From assembly GCA_964019055.1 (NCBI GenBank), contig OZ025209.1, forward strand, positions 12,198,981 through 12,262,980: a stretch of DNA of 64,000 bases. Reading direction: 5' to 3'. Each line of letters begins with the position of its first letter. Within the stretch, counting starts at the first letter, position 1. The DNA is from Anthopleura xanthogrammica (lineage: Eukaryota > Cnidaria > Anthozoa > Actiniaria > Actiniidae). Both the position numbers and the translations under genes were made by a program. The notes under the pieces are model-generated. The model was not told where the DNA came from. It saw nothing but the letters and a program-made list of their open reading frames with translations, and made no database searches. This document shows positions 36,119-63,475 of this stretch, piece after piece.

Positions 36119-38930
36119 CCTATTCAATTGAAACAGAAATGCTGCAGTGAAGCTAGCACACTGTACATCAGTAGTGGCAAAAAGAAAGGAAGGAAAGAAA
36201 TGAAAAGAAGTAAGGAATGAAAAACTGCATAAAACCTATAGTTTGGACATGAAGATGTATATTACACTGTGCAATCAATCAATGATCTGAAATCCTATCG
36301 ATAAATCAACTTCTAGCTCAGAATTTGGAGCAGATGCTGTAAATTTATATGCAAGTTTATCATTCAAAGGTGTTGCTAGGATACTCAATATTATAACCTT
36401 CTTTACAGTCTATGCTTGTAGGGCTCAAACTTGCTTACCATATATTCTCAAATATATAATCAAATACTAGGGAATTTTTTGTTTTAGCTAATGAAATTTA
36501 CTAATAGACCTTTTCGGAATTCACTTACAGAGTGATGCGCAGAAGTTTGACCACATTTAATATAATTTGCATACTTCCGCATCTGCTTTTTGCTGCCAAA
36601 CAAGCTTTTACATGCCTCATTTGGTAAAGCCAGACAGCTTCACATCAAAATAAGTTGGTTTAACATACAAATGCCTTTGCAAAGAAGTAAGCAAATACAT
36701 TAAATGTGGTCATACGTTTGGGCTTCACACTGTAATTAAAGAACCATGATACAATGACTCCAAGTTGAAATTGGACTCCATGATAAGATACTGTAAATGT
36801 ATGAACATGTCAAGCCCAAACTTGAGTTGGAACCATTGTTTCATGTTTAATTCAGGAAAAGTCTGTTTAATAGCCGTAATAGGACACTAACATTTTGGAG
36901 GGCATATTGTTTATTTGTGGCCCCAGTAGCTTCAATTTTGCGCCCAAGCGTAGCACGGGTGCAAATGATGCTACAAGAGCCACAAATAAATAATATGCAT
37001 GACAAAAGTCATATCATTATCATTAAATATACAAGACCCAATTATGCAAAGTCTCCAAAGTTAGAATTTTGATAAAACATTTTCCTTCGAAAATAAAGTT
37101 GTTATACATACGAAACAAGAAAACATCAGACGCACACGCTTTGAAATGGTTTCCCTAAGATCTGATTGGCTTACAGCAGTCGTAAGACATTCTCTCAGCC
37201 AATCAGATCGAAGCAGGGCTGTAAATGCATTTGCAGCCCGCATGCTTGGTGTTTGGCCCGTTTGGCATTTGACTGAACATTTTAGTGTAGGCAGTTTAAT
37301 ATTTGGTCTTGTATATTTATGATAATGACTATTAAATTTTTGGGTAGTAACTTTTTCTATGCAAAATTTTTTTTTTTTTTTTTTTGCTTTTCTGTAAAAA
37401 AAAGTTTTTATCAGTTAACTGGCCATAAGTCTATCATGGAAAATAATTAATTTTGAGGCCTGGTTTGCTCAAATTAGGCAACATAAGGCTCTCAAGGTAA
37501 AATGGACCTAGATAAATAATGAATGTACATATACATGTTTTTGATACATAAAAACATGAAATAGTGTTAGTGTTACAGTTTATAAGGTATTTATATTGAA
37601 GTAAAATAATCTTGGAAATTAAGACCTTTCCTATTTTTCCATGGAAAGCTTGTAAAAAAAACATTAAAATTATTTAGAGGCAAATTAACACACATGTCCA
37701 GCATTAGCCTATGCTATCCCTTGTCTCCGCCTTCCCCCAGGGATCCCCTATATGTCCCTTGTCCTCACCTTTATTAACCTATGTGTCTTTCCCATCCCCT
37801 TGTCCCTAAGGGATCCCCTGGGACTTCCCTTACCTGTCCCCTGTCTCTGGTCTATGCCTTACAGCATTGATGTGTCTCTCCCATCCCCTTGTCCCCATTA
37901 GAGAGGGCTGTATGACAGTGGGGATAAATTATAGCATAGGCCAGCCTTGGCCTAGCTATCAGGATATAATATGCTATGACAACTTAATGCCAATATGGTA
38001 AACTCAGGATTAAATGGAAGTATTACTATGGACTGTCTCGCATTATCTATAGGGATTTTAATGACACAGTATATGCATTGTTCAAATTACATGGTATTTT
38101 AAGCATCTGATTCACTTGTGTTAGTCTCTCAAGTATGAGTTACCATTATTGTGAATTTGGATAAGAAGGTGGAGGGGAGGGGGCTTAAAAGAGCGGGGGT
38201 TAATAAATTTCTTCCTTTAAAAAGGAGGGCTTATTATAGAGGGGGGCTTAATAGAGGATTTAGGGTAGTAGATAACAAATCACAGGCCCGTTTTCTGTCC
38301 ATTTTTATGAGATAGCATAACGATTGAGTTAGAAGTTGGGTTGAGTTGATTTTGAGTTAACATCCATCAAGTTTCCTCTGACAAGGGCGGATCCAGGAAT
38401 TTGTTGACAGGGGGGTCAAAACATTGAGAGGGGGGTCAAGTATGATTTACCATTATTGTGAATTTGGTTGTGAAGGGGGAGGGGAGCTTAAACTGAAGAG
38501 AGGGGGCTTAATAGAGGATTTAGGGTAGTAGACAACAAATCACAGGCCCATTTTCTGTCCAAGTGTTACAAATAAATTCACCATTTTCCATACATTGGTT
38601 CACTGGTCAAACACAAAGCATTCAGTCCAGACTGCAAGGTCCAAATTTGAATAATCCTTTGAAACTACCTTGGAGTCTTGGTTGAATGCTTTGTATTTCA
38701 CTAGTAAACCGATGTATGGAAAATGGTGAATATTTGGACACCCACCCCTCCCCCCCTATCTACCTTTAAAACAGGATGCCAGATGATCAAAGATCATAAC
38801 TAATGTCAAGCCAAAGATAAGTAACTACAAAGAAATAGAAAGATTTAGTCGCGATGAATCTTTCGTAAGAGACTTAATGTTATTTTTTGTGTTAGGGCCA
38901 CCATGATGAGCATTAACATTGTTAGTTGGC
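36119..38930. other. 3' flank of SNAP29 filled with foldback elements and decayed repeats
   Basis: No gene is seen. Recognisable inverted pairs occur at about 36525-36740 (TTTGACCACATTTAATATAA against ACATTAAATGTGGTCATAC), 36741-36845 (CTCCAAGTTG against CAACTCAAGTTTG-type inverse), 36895-36998 (TTTATTTGTGG against CCACAAATAAATAAT) and 37010-37332 (AATATACAAGACC against GGTCTTGTATATT). 37690-37960 is rich in CCCTTGTCC words. 38160-38560 holds a direct duplication (ACCATTATTGTGAATTTGG; GGATTTAGGGTAGTAGA). Confidence 0.6.
38577..38732. mobile_element. foldback MITE of about 155 bp
   Basis: The ends are TTCACCATTTTCCATACAT and ATGTATGGAAAATGGTGAA, exact inverted copies, continuing inward with CAAAGCATTCA and TGAATGCTTTG. 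Noncoding. Confidence 0.85.
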
Positions 38931-41168
38931 AATAATACCATAGGTATATGACTTCACTTTCTGACCCCCAATACGTAAGCTCTTAAATAAAATAACACCA
39001 TGGGTCTATGGCTGTATTACTGTTCTAGCATATGGTCTGGCACCAGTAAGAGCAACATTTCTAAACTACAGCTAGTGCAGAATTTTGCAGCCCGCATCTT
39101 GTCTGGAAAAAAGAAGTATGACCACATAACACCTACATTGAAACAACTTAAACCATTACCTGTCCTGGATACATTGTATTTACGTGATGCCATGCTGATG
39201 TTCAAATGTATGAACTCATTAGCACCAAACTACTTGTCATCTATGTTTATAAAACGCTCTGATGTCCATGGAAGAAACACACGTAATTGTAATGATCTCC
39301 AAATTCCTAAATGTAGAACTGCTACTGCACAACAGTGTTTTTCCTACAGAGGCACGAAGTTGTGGAACGATCTCCCAACTTCCTTCAAAGACACTAAGTC
39401 CATCAACTTATTCAAAAACTCTCTGAAGGGAGCATTGGTGGACCGCTGGCTTGAAGGTGGGATCAATTAGGACTATATGTATGTCTCGGTTGTTCTCATC
39501 TTCGAACCGGTGGTCGGCTTTCGATATTTTTTCTTTTTCGGAGAGTTTTTGAATAACTTAATTATATAATTATATATTAATAATATCTCTCATTTTATTA
39601 GTTTATGCATTTATAGTGAATTTCAAACGATTGTAAATTTAGGTTTTCCATAGTTATATTTTTCAATTATTGCCGGATTGTAAATTGGCCTGAAAAGCCC
39701 TATTGGGGAGTCCAATAAAATGTATGTATGTATGTATGTATGGCTTCACTTTCTTACCCCCAATAGGCAAGCTCTTAAATAAAATATTACGATGGGTATA
39801 TGACTTCACTTTCTGACCCCCAATAACAGGGCGCTTTTATAAAATAATACCATGAGTATATGGCTTCACTTTCAAACCCCCAATAACAGGGCGCTTTAAA
39901 AAAATAATACCATGGGTATATGGCTTCACGTTTTCAACCCAAATAACTCAGCGCTTAAATAAAATAATACCATTGGTATATGGCTTCACTTTCTGACCCC
40001 CAATAACAGGGCCCTTTTATAAAACAATACCATGGGTATATGGCTTCACTTTCTGACCCCCAATAACCAAACTCTTGAATACAAGAATACCATGGGTATA
40101 TGGCTTCACTTTTTGACCCCCAATAACAGGCTGCTTTAATAAAATAACACAATGGGTATATGGCTTCACATTCTGACCCCCTAAAAAGGGCATTTTTGTA
40201 AAAGATATTATGGGTATATGCCTTCACTTTCTGACCCCCAAAAACTGGGCGCTTTTATCAAAAAATATTATGGGTATATAACTTCACTTTCTGACCCCCA
40301 AAAACCAACCTTTTAATCAAAAAATACCATGGATATATGGCTTCACTTTCTGACCCCCAATAACAGGGCCCTTTTATAAAACAATACCATGGGTATATGG
40401 CTTCACTTTCTGACCCCCAATAACCAAACTCTTGAATACAAGAATACCATGGGTATATGGCTTCACTTTTTGACCCCCAATAACAGGCTGCTTTAATAAA
40501 ATAACACAATGGGTATATGGCTTCACATTCTGACCCCCTAAAAAGGGCATTTTTGTAAAAGATATTATGGGTATATGCCTTCACTTTCTGACCCCCAAAA
40601 ACTGGGCGCTTTTATCAAAAAATATTATGGGTATATAACTTCACTTTCTGACCCCCAAAAACCAACCTTTTAATCAAAAAATACCATGGATATATGGCTT
40701 CACTTTCTGACCCCCAAAAACAGGGCGGTTATATCAAAAAATATTATGAGTATATGACTTCACTTTTTGACCCCCAATAACCGGGCGCTTTAATAAAATA
40801 TTACCATGGGTATATTATATCCATAATATTTTTTGATAAAACCGCCCTGTTTTTGGGGGGCCGAAAGTGAAGCCATATATCAATGGTATTTTTTTATTAA
40901 AAAGGTTGGTTTTTGGGGGTCAGAAAATAAAGCCATACACCCATGGTCATATCTTATTAAAAAGTCAAAAAGTGAAGTCATATACCCATAAAATGTTTTG
41001 ATAAAACCGCCTTGTTTTGGGGGGGGGGGGGGGAGAAAGTGAAGGCATATATCAATGGTATTTTTTTTTATTAAAAAGGTTGGTTTTTGGGGGTCAGAAA
41101 GTAAAGACATATACCCATGGTAATATTTTATTAAAGCGCCCGATCATTGGGGGTCAAAAAGTGAAGTC
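38930..41168. repeat. 60 bp satellite family, two orientations, split by a LINE
   Basis: The unit contains ATACCATGGGTATATGGCTT and CACTTTCTGACCCCCAATAA with period near 60. Forward units run 38930-39005 and 39745-40815; near 40815-40840 orientation flips and inverse units continue to 41168. Within the forward part a block of about 300 bp is duplicated with a 357 bp offset (about 40009-40320 and 40366-40680), a six-unit higher-order repeat. Reading frames here are repeat artefacts. Confidence 0.92.
39000..39742 (+). mobile_element. 5'-truncated L2/CR1-type LINE 3' end
   Basis: The frame 39000-39470 encodes the C-terminal tail typical of CR1/L2/Jockey-group reverse transcriptases (KLQLVQNFAARILSG, DHITPTLKQLKPLPV, RDAMLMFKCMNSLAPNYL, FSYRGTKLWNDLP). 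The catalytic core is absent. About 270 bp of 3' UTR follows, ending AATAAAATGTATGTATGTAT, a simple-repeat tail as in this LINE group. Satellite units of the 60 bp family lie directly on both sides, so it inserted into a pre-existing array. Confidence 0.85.
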
Positions 41169-44100
41169 TAGTCCATGCTTTTTATCCTAACATGGTCAAA
41201 AATGACGTATTTTTGATCAAAATAAATAATTGATATTTTTAAAAAAGGTGTGAAAATGGGTGAAAATTCATCAAAAGCATGGGCTATAGTCCATGCTTTT
41301 TGCCCTAAAATGGTCAAAAATGACGTATTTTTGATCAAAATAAATAATTGATATTTTTAAAAAAGGTGTGAAAATGGGTGAAAATTCATCAAAAGCATGG
41401 GCTATAGTCCATGCTTTTTGCCCTAAAATGGTCAAAAATGACGTATTTTTGATCAAAATAAATAATTGATATTTTTAAAAAAGGTGTGAAAATGGATGAA
41501 AATTCATCAAAAGCATGGGCTATAGTCCATGCTTTTTGCCCTAAAATGGTCAAAAATGACGTATTTTTGATCAAAATAAATAATTGATATTTTTAAAAAA
41601 GGTGTGAAAATGGGTGAAAATTCATCAAAAGCATGGGCTATAGTCCATGCCTTTTGCCTTAAAATGGTCAAAAATGACGTATTTTTGATCAAAATAAATA
41701 ATTGATATTTTTTAAAAAGGTGTGAAAATGGGTGAAAATTCATCAAAAGCATGGGCTATAGTCCATGCTTTTTGCCCTAAAATGGTCAAAAATGACGTAT
41801 TTTTGATCAAAATCAATAATTGATATTTTTTAAAAAGGTGTGAAAATGGGTGAAAATTCATCAAAAGCATGGGCTATAGTCCATGCTTTTTGCCCTAAAA
41901 TGGTCAAAAATGACGTATTTTTGATCAAAATAAATAATTGATATTTTTTAAAAAGGTGTGAAAATGGGTGAAAATTCATCAAAAGCATGGGCTATAGTCC
42001 ATGCCTTTTGCCTTAAAATGGTCAAAAATGACGTATTTTTGATCAAAATAAATAATTGATATTTTTAAAAAAGGTGTGAAAATGGGTGAAAATTCATCAA
42101 AAGCATGGGCTATAGTCCATGCTTTTTGCCCTAAAATGGTCAAAAATGACGTATTTTTGATCAAAATAAATAATTGATATTTTTAAAAAAGGTGTGAAAA
42201 TGGATGAAAATTCATCAAAAGCATGGGCTATAGTCCATGCTTTTTGCCTTAAAATGGTCAAAAATGACGTATTTTTGATCAAAATCAATAATTGATATTT
42301 TTTAAAAAGGTGTGAAAATGGATGAAAATTCATCAAAAGCATGGGCTATAGTCCATGCCTTTTGCCTTAAAATGGTCAAAAATGACGTATTTTTGATCAA
42401 AATAAATAATTGATATTTTTTAAAAAGGTGTGAAAATGGGTGAAAATTCATCAAAAGCATGGGCTATAGTCCATGCCTTTTGCCTTAAAATGGTCAAAAA
42501 TGACGTATTTTTGATCAAAATCAATAATTGATATTTTTTAAAAAGGTGTGAAAATGGGTGAAAATTCATCAAAAGCATGGGCTATAGTCAATGCCTTTTG
42601 CCTTAAAATGGTCAAAAATGACGTATTTTTGATCAAAATAAATAATTGATATTTTTAAAAAAGGTGTGAAAATGGGTGAAAATTCATCAAAAGCATGGGC
42701 TATAGTCAATGCCTTTTGCCTTAAAATGGTCAAAAATGACGTATTTTTGATCAAAATAAATAATTGATATTTTTAAAAAAGGTGTGAAAATGGGTGAAAA
42801 TTCATCAAAAGCATGGGCTATAGTCAATGCCTTTTGCCTTAAAATGGTCAAAAATGACGTATTTTTGATCAAAATAAATAATTGATATTTTTAAAAAAGG
42901 TGTGAAAATGGGTGAAAATTCATCAAAAGCATGGGCTATAGTCCATGCCTTTTGCCTTAAAATGGTCAAAAATGACGTATTTTTGATCAAAATCAATAAT
43001 TGATATTTTTTAAAAAGGTGTGAAAATGGGTGAAAATTCATCAAAAGCATGGGCTATAGTCCATGCTTTTTGCCCTAAAATGGTCAAAAATGACGTATTT
43101 TTGATCAAAATCAATAATTGATATTTTTTAAAAAGGTGTGAAAATGGGTGAAAATTCATCAAAAGCATGGGCTATAGTCCATGCTTTTTGCCCTAAAATG
43201 GTCAAAAATGACGTATTTTTGATCAAAATAAATAATTGATATTTTTTAAAAAGGTGTGAAAATGGGTGAAAATTCATCAAAAGCATGGGCTATAGTCCAT
43301 GCTTTTTGCCCTAAATATGTCAAAACTGACGTATTTTTGATCAAAATAAATAATTGATATTTTTAAAAAAGGTGTGAAAATGGGTGAAAATTCATCAAAA
43401 GCATGGGCTATAGTCCATGCTTGTTGCCTTAAAATGGTCAAAAAGACGTATTTTTGATCAAAATCAATAATTGATATTTTTAAAAAAGGTGTGAAAATGG
43501 ATGAAAATTCATCAAAAGCATGGGCTATAGTCCATGCTTTTTGCCCTAAAATGGTCAAAAATGACGTATTTTTGATCAAAATAAATAATTGATATTTTTA
43601 AAAAAGGTGTGAAAATGGGTGAAAATTCATCAAAAGCATGGGCTATAGTCCATGCTTTTTGCCCTAAAATGGTCAAAAATGACGTATTTTTGATCAAAAT
43701 AAATAATTGATATTTTTTAAAAAGGTGTGAAAATGGGTAAAATTTCATCAAAAGCATGGGCTATAGTCCATGCTTGTTGCCTTAAAATGGTCAAAAATGA
43801 AGTATTTTTGATCAAAATCAATAATTGATATTTTTTAAAAAGGTGTGAAAATGGATGAAAATTCATCAAAAGCATGGGCTATAGTCCATGCTTTTTGCCT
43901 TAAAATGGTCAAAAATGACGTATTTTTGATCAAAATAAATAATTGATATTTTTTAAAAAGGTGTGAAAATGGGTGAAAATTCATCAAAAGCATGGGCTAT
44001 AGTCCATGCCTTTTGCCTTAAAATGGTCAAAAATGACGTATTTTTGATCAAAATCAATAATTGATATTTTTTAAAAAGGTGTGAAAATGGGTGAAAATTC

Positions 44101-45100
44101 ATCAAAAGCATGGGCTATAGTCCATGCTTTTTGCCCTAAAATGGTCAAAAATGACGTATTTTTGATCAAAATCAATAATTGATATTTTTTAAAAAGGTGT
44201 GAAAATGGGTGAAAATTCATCAAAAGCATGGGCTATAGTCCATGCTTTTTGCCCTAAAATGGTCAAAAATGACGTATTTTTGATCAAAATAAATAATTGA
44301 TATTTTTTAAAAAGGTGTGAAAATGGGTGAAAATTCATCAAAAGCATGGGCTATAGTCCATGCCTTTTGCCTTAAAATGGTCAAAAATGACGTATTTTTG
44401 ATCAAAATAAATAATTGATATTTTTAAAAAAGGTGTGAAAATGGATGAAAATTCATCAAAAGCATGGGCTATAGTCCATGCTTTTTGCCCTAAAATGGTC
44501 AAAAATGACGTATTTTTGATCAAAATCAATAATTGATATTTTTTAAAAAGGTGTGAAAATGGGTGAAAATTCATCAAAAGCATGGGCTATAGTCCATGCC
44601 TTTTGCCTTAAAATGGTCAAAAATGACGTATTTTTGATCAAAATCAATAATTGATATTTTTTAAAAAGGTGTGAAAATGGGTGAAAATTCATCAAAAGCA
44701 TGGGCTATAGTCCATGCTTTTTGCCTTAAAATGGTCAAAAATGACGTATTTTTGATCAAAATAAATAATTGATATTTTTTAAAAAGGTGTGAAAATGGAT
44801 GAAAATTCATCAAAAGCATGGGCTATAGTCCATGCTTGTTGCCTTAAAATTGTCAAAAATGACGTATTTTTGATCAAAATAAATAATTGATATTTTTTAA
44901 AAAGGTGTGAAAATGGGTGAAAATTCATCAAAAGCATGGGCTATAGTCCATGCCTTTTGCCTTAAAATGGTCAAAAATGACGTATTTTTGATCAAAATGA
45001 ATAATTGATATTTTTTATAAAGGTGTGAAAATGGGTGAAAATTCATCAAAAGCATGGGCTATAGTCCATGCTTTTTGCCCTAAAATGGTCAAAAATATAT
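41169..45100. repeat. 118 bp satellite, about 33 units
   Basis: TAGTCCATGC recurs every 118 bp (41169, 41287, 41405 ... 45062), with one unit shortened by a base near 43440. Each unit contains AAAATGGTCAAAAATGACGT, TTTTTGATCAAAA, AATAATTGATATTTTT and AAGGTGTGAAAATGG. The sequence around each boundary, GCATGGGCTATAGTCCATGC, is self-complementary with one G-U pair. Variants (CCATGC/CAATGC, TTTTTGCCC/CTTTTGCCTT, AAATAAATAA/AAATCAATAA) are shared by distant units, a sign of homogenisation. Minus-strand open frames of 61-100 codons are by-products. Confidence 0.98.
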
Positions 45101-45290
45101 TGATATATTGATATTTGATATAACTGCCCTGTTTTTGGGGGTCAGAAAGTGAAGCCATATATCCATGGTATTTTTTTATTAAAAAGGTTGGTTTTTGGGG
45201 GTCAGAAAGTGAAGCCATATACCCATGGTATTATTTTATCCAAGCACCTTTTTATTGGGGGACTGAAAGTGAAGCAACCTATGGATGGAC
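45100..45290. repeat. 60 bp satellite, inverse orientation, distal block
   Basis: About three units with GGGGGTCAGAAAGTGAAGCC and CATATACCCATGGTATT, in the same orientation as the block at 40840-41168. The 118 bp array is thus flanked by the 60 bp family on both sides. Confidence 0.9.
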
Positions 45291-45900
45291 TATAGGCTAT
45301 GATTTTGACTGACATTGACCCTTTTTCACACCTTTCTTCATGCAATACATCTCGTGCATATTTTTTAAATTGTATAAATTTTGTTTATTTTTGATTGGAA
45401 TGTATGGAATATAAATAGAACATGGTTTTGATCGACGTTTACTGTTTTCACCCTATTCTGCATCCAATTCATGTGATATAGAATTTCAAAATATTATCAT
45501 TTTAAAGTATGTGTGTATGTGGGGGGGGGGGGGGGGTGCTGGTGTATGTGGTATGTGGTGGGGGGTCTGGTATTGGATTTAGAGTGGGGAATTGGATTGT
45601 TTAGATTAGAAAATATAAAGGACTAGTATCTCTGTTAATTAAAAACAGAATTAAAACAAAGTTTATTAGCAATTGAACACATAGATAACCTATATCATTA
45701 TTATGGTTACTTAACTTTTTGATTGGTGAGCAGAGATTAATTAGTCAATAATGTACAGTTCTGCTTATTCTTATATATATATATATATATATTATATTTT
45801 TTATATTCTATATAGAATATACTGTATTTTTTTACCTAGACCATTATATTTGTAATTATACCTTTCGTATATTTTGTTCAAGTGATTGGTAAATAATAGA
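45290..45900. other. AT-rich spacer, poly-G run and AT dinucleotide tract
   Basis: No gene. A poly-G run at 45522-45537 is followed by G/T-rich sequence to 45590, and an AT microsatellite lies at about 45773-45795. Weak similarity to the inverse of the 118 bp unit (CTTTTTCACACCTTTC) near 45330 may be a decayed satellite edge. Confidence 0.5.
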
Positions 45901-45909
45901 AAGAGATAA

Positions 45910-45976
45910 TAGTCGTGATGGTGGTGGTGAGGATGATGTGGATGATGATGATGATGATGATAGAGATGAAGATGAA

Positions 45977-46010
<34 letters not shown>

Positions 46011-46440
46011 TTGATGATAAAGATGATGATGTTGATGATGATGATGATGATAAAGATGAAGATGATGATGTTGATGTTGATCATGATCATGTTGATGATG
46101 ATGATGATAAAGATGTTGATGATGATAAAGATGTTGTTGATGATGATGAGATGATGATGATGATGTGATATTGAGGAAGAGGATGATGTTGATGATGATG
46201 ATGATAAAGATGAAGATGATCATGTTGATGATGAATATAATCATGTTGATGATGATGATAAAGATAAAAATAAATAAATGTCAATTTATGGTTGAGGATA
46301 CAATTTATGTTTGAATGATGATAAAGATGTTGTTGATGATGATGAGATGATGATGATGATGATGATGATATTGTGGAGGAGGAGGAGGAGGAGGAGGAGG
46401 ATGGTGATGATGATGTTGAGGATGATGATGATGATGTTTC
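45910..46440. repeat. GAT/GAA trinucleotide microsatellite of about 530 bp
   Basis: Long runs of GAT with interspersed GTT, AAA and GAA codon-sized words in the same phase, and a GGA block at 46376-46400. It creates long Asp-rich, Met-rich or His/Ile-rich frames in several phases. It begins about 125 bp beyond the stop codon of PIWI copy 2 and may be in its 3' UTR. Confidence 0.95.
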
Positions 46441-46564
46441 CTAAGCTTGAGTCCGGTAGACGACTGATTCTCAAATTGACTTCATGTAACCTATTCTAAT
46501 GTAACAAATTATGGTTAGGTTCATTCTCAATCACTGGTGCAATATGCACTTCCTTCCTTCTGTC

Positions 46565-62086
<15,522 letters not shown>

Positions 62087-62217
62087 TTCGCTCTTCTCTT
62101 AAACTCGTCTATGCAAAACATCAACTTCAAGTCAATTTCTCATTAGGGATGCTAAGTCAAATCATGAATTATTTTCAACCTAGAAACATATTTATTATAA
62201 CAAAGATTTCGGGTATT

Positions 62218-62595
62218 ATATCTTCGTGTAGAGAACACAATAGAGGACACAGTTATTGTAATTCAAGAGAAACCTATTGTATTCTTTGTTAGCTTCATCC
62301 TGAGAGTAAATGGTTTGAACCCAGGAGTAGTAGTTGAGTGAGTAATGTGATCGTCCGGGTGAGTGTAGTCTTGAGAAAGACTGTTGTTGCTGGAGACTGA
62401 CGTTTCGACGGACAACCTGAGCGGAATGAATTCCCCACTGTACTCTGAAGATGACTACAGTCTTTCTCAAGACTACACTTACCCGGACGATCACATTACT
62501 CACTCTACTAGCTTCATCCTGTTGTATATCTTAGAGTCTTTGTTATGTATGGCTATTTAATTACGTAGACTTTGTCCTCTACACGAAGATAGAAC
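62218..62595. mobile_element. foldback element interrupted by a 206 bp insertion
   Basis: The outer arms TCTTCGTGTAGAGAACAC and GTCCTCTACACGAAGA are inverses. TAGCTTCATCCTG occurs at 62290-62302 and again at 62509-62521, bracketing an insert that itself folds (next entry). It lies upstream of the PIWI-2 start codon, in its presumed 5' UTR intron or promoter. Confidence 0.7.
62303..62508 (-). mobile_element. 206 bp hairpin insertion with 13 bp direct repeats, possibly Penelope-derived
   Basis: About 47 bp arms (GTAATGTGATCGTCCGGGTG and inverse, continuing through AGTCTTGAGAAAGACTGT) surround a 75 bp loop. On minus, the loop has GTCGAAACGTCAGTCTCC, resembling the 3' half of a hammerhead from Penelope terminal repeats. 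The 13 bp flanking repeats suggest target-primed insertion. Confidence 0.65.
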
Positions 62596-62599
62596 CAAG

Positions 62600-63475
62600 A
62601 TTTGAATGTTTAAGGATCATAAATATAAGCAGTTCGGTTGGCCATTTCATTTTTCACTCCGTACTCTTTGTTATTGAATAACTGCTAATTGACCAATCAT
62701 AGCGCGCGAAATTACCTTTTAAGAAATTTTGACGGCTGTCGATTAATAAATATTATGTAAATCTTTCTATAACAAGAAGCTCAAGATAAAGCAAAGACAT
62801 AAAGTGGTTCGATAGTACGTCTCATGAAAATAACTCAGTGTTCATAGAATAAATATCCAGGAAGCTCTAATACTCATGTCTGGTCACAATGAGGTGCATT
62901 CAAGAAATGGTATAGGTGTTCAAACATTTTCCAGGTAAAGCCAGGTGGTGTAGCTTTGCTGGTGAAAGAGGTGATATCCAAGATGGTGAATATAAAAAGA
63001 AAAACGTGTGACTTATTTGTATAGCTTTCCTGCTAGTGTATGAAAGGGCAAATAATACGAAAAAGTAATTATAACATGAAATTTCGTAAAAAGATAACAG
63101 TGAAAGAAATTGTATGCCATCCCTGCTGGCAGAGGCTCCTTATTTCTGTGCCAGACGTGCCACAAAGTCTAGAAAGAGAAAATTAAATTTTTATACCGAA
63201 AAGGAGACCAAAAGAAAACATGACAGGATCAGTAAAGATGGAAAACAACAAGATAAAACCTAAATTTAGGTTGTTAATTTAAAAGAAGTCATTTTTGCGG
63301 AATATCGTGTCAGAGCTAATGAACTTTTGGTAAACGATGATTGGCAACAGAGCAGAAAATTAATCTTTAAGTTAGCAGATGCAAGCTTTTCGAATGATAT
63401 TAGATATTACAAAATGACGGCTTACTAAAAACGAATTTTCTAGCTCGAATTTGTTTTGAATATTCTGGTCGCTGC
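62600..63475. other. upstream flank of PIWI-2, no gene seen
   Basis: AT-rich, only short frames. The noncoding first exon and promoter of copy 2 should be in this region or beyond, but I see no sequence clearly matching the 9848-9910 promoter/exon of copy 1. Confidence 0.4.

Noticed and set aside
39955..40584. Two nearly identical minus-strand frames of 90-108 codons
   Set aside because: They mirror the 357 bp higher-order satellite repeat rather than a duplicated gene.
41271..44583. Series of similar 61-100 codon minus-strand frames
   Set aside because: All are phases of the 118 bp satellite; 118 is not a multiple of three, so frames recur only by chance of stop-free phases.
41169..45100. 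CRISPR-like array of regular repeats
   Set aside because: Units are contiguous with no unique spacers, and the genome is clearly animal; this is a satellite.
45801..46244. Asp-, Met- or His/Ile-rich frames in several phases
   Set aside because: By-products of the GAT microsatellite; all six phases are similarly open.
62375..62470. A complete hammerhead ribozyme in the 206 bp insertion
   Set aside because: The GAAAC-GTC half is on minus, but the matching CTGAAGA word is on the opposite strand, so no complete core exists on either strand.
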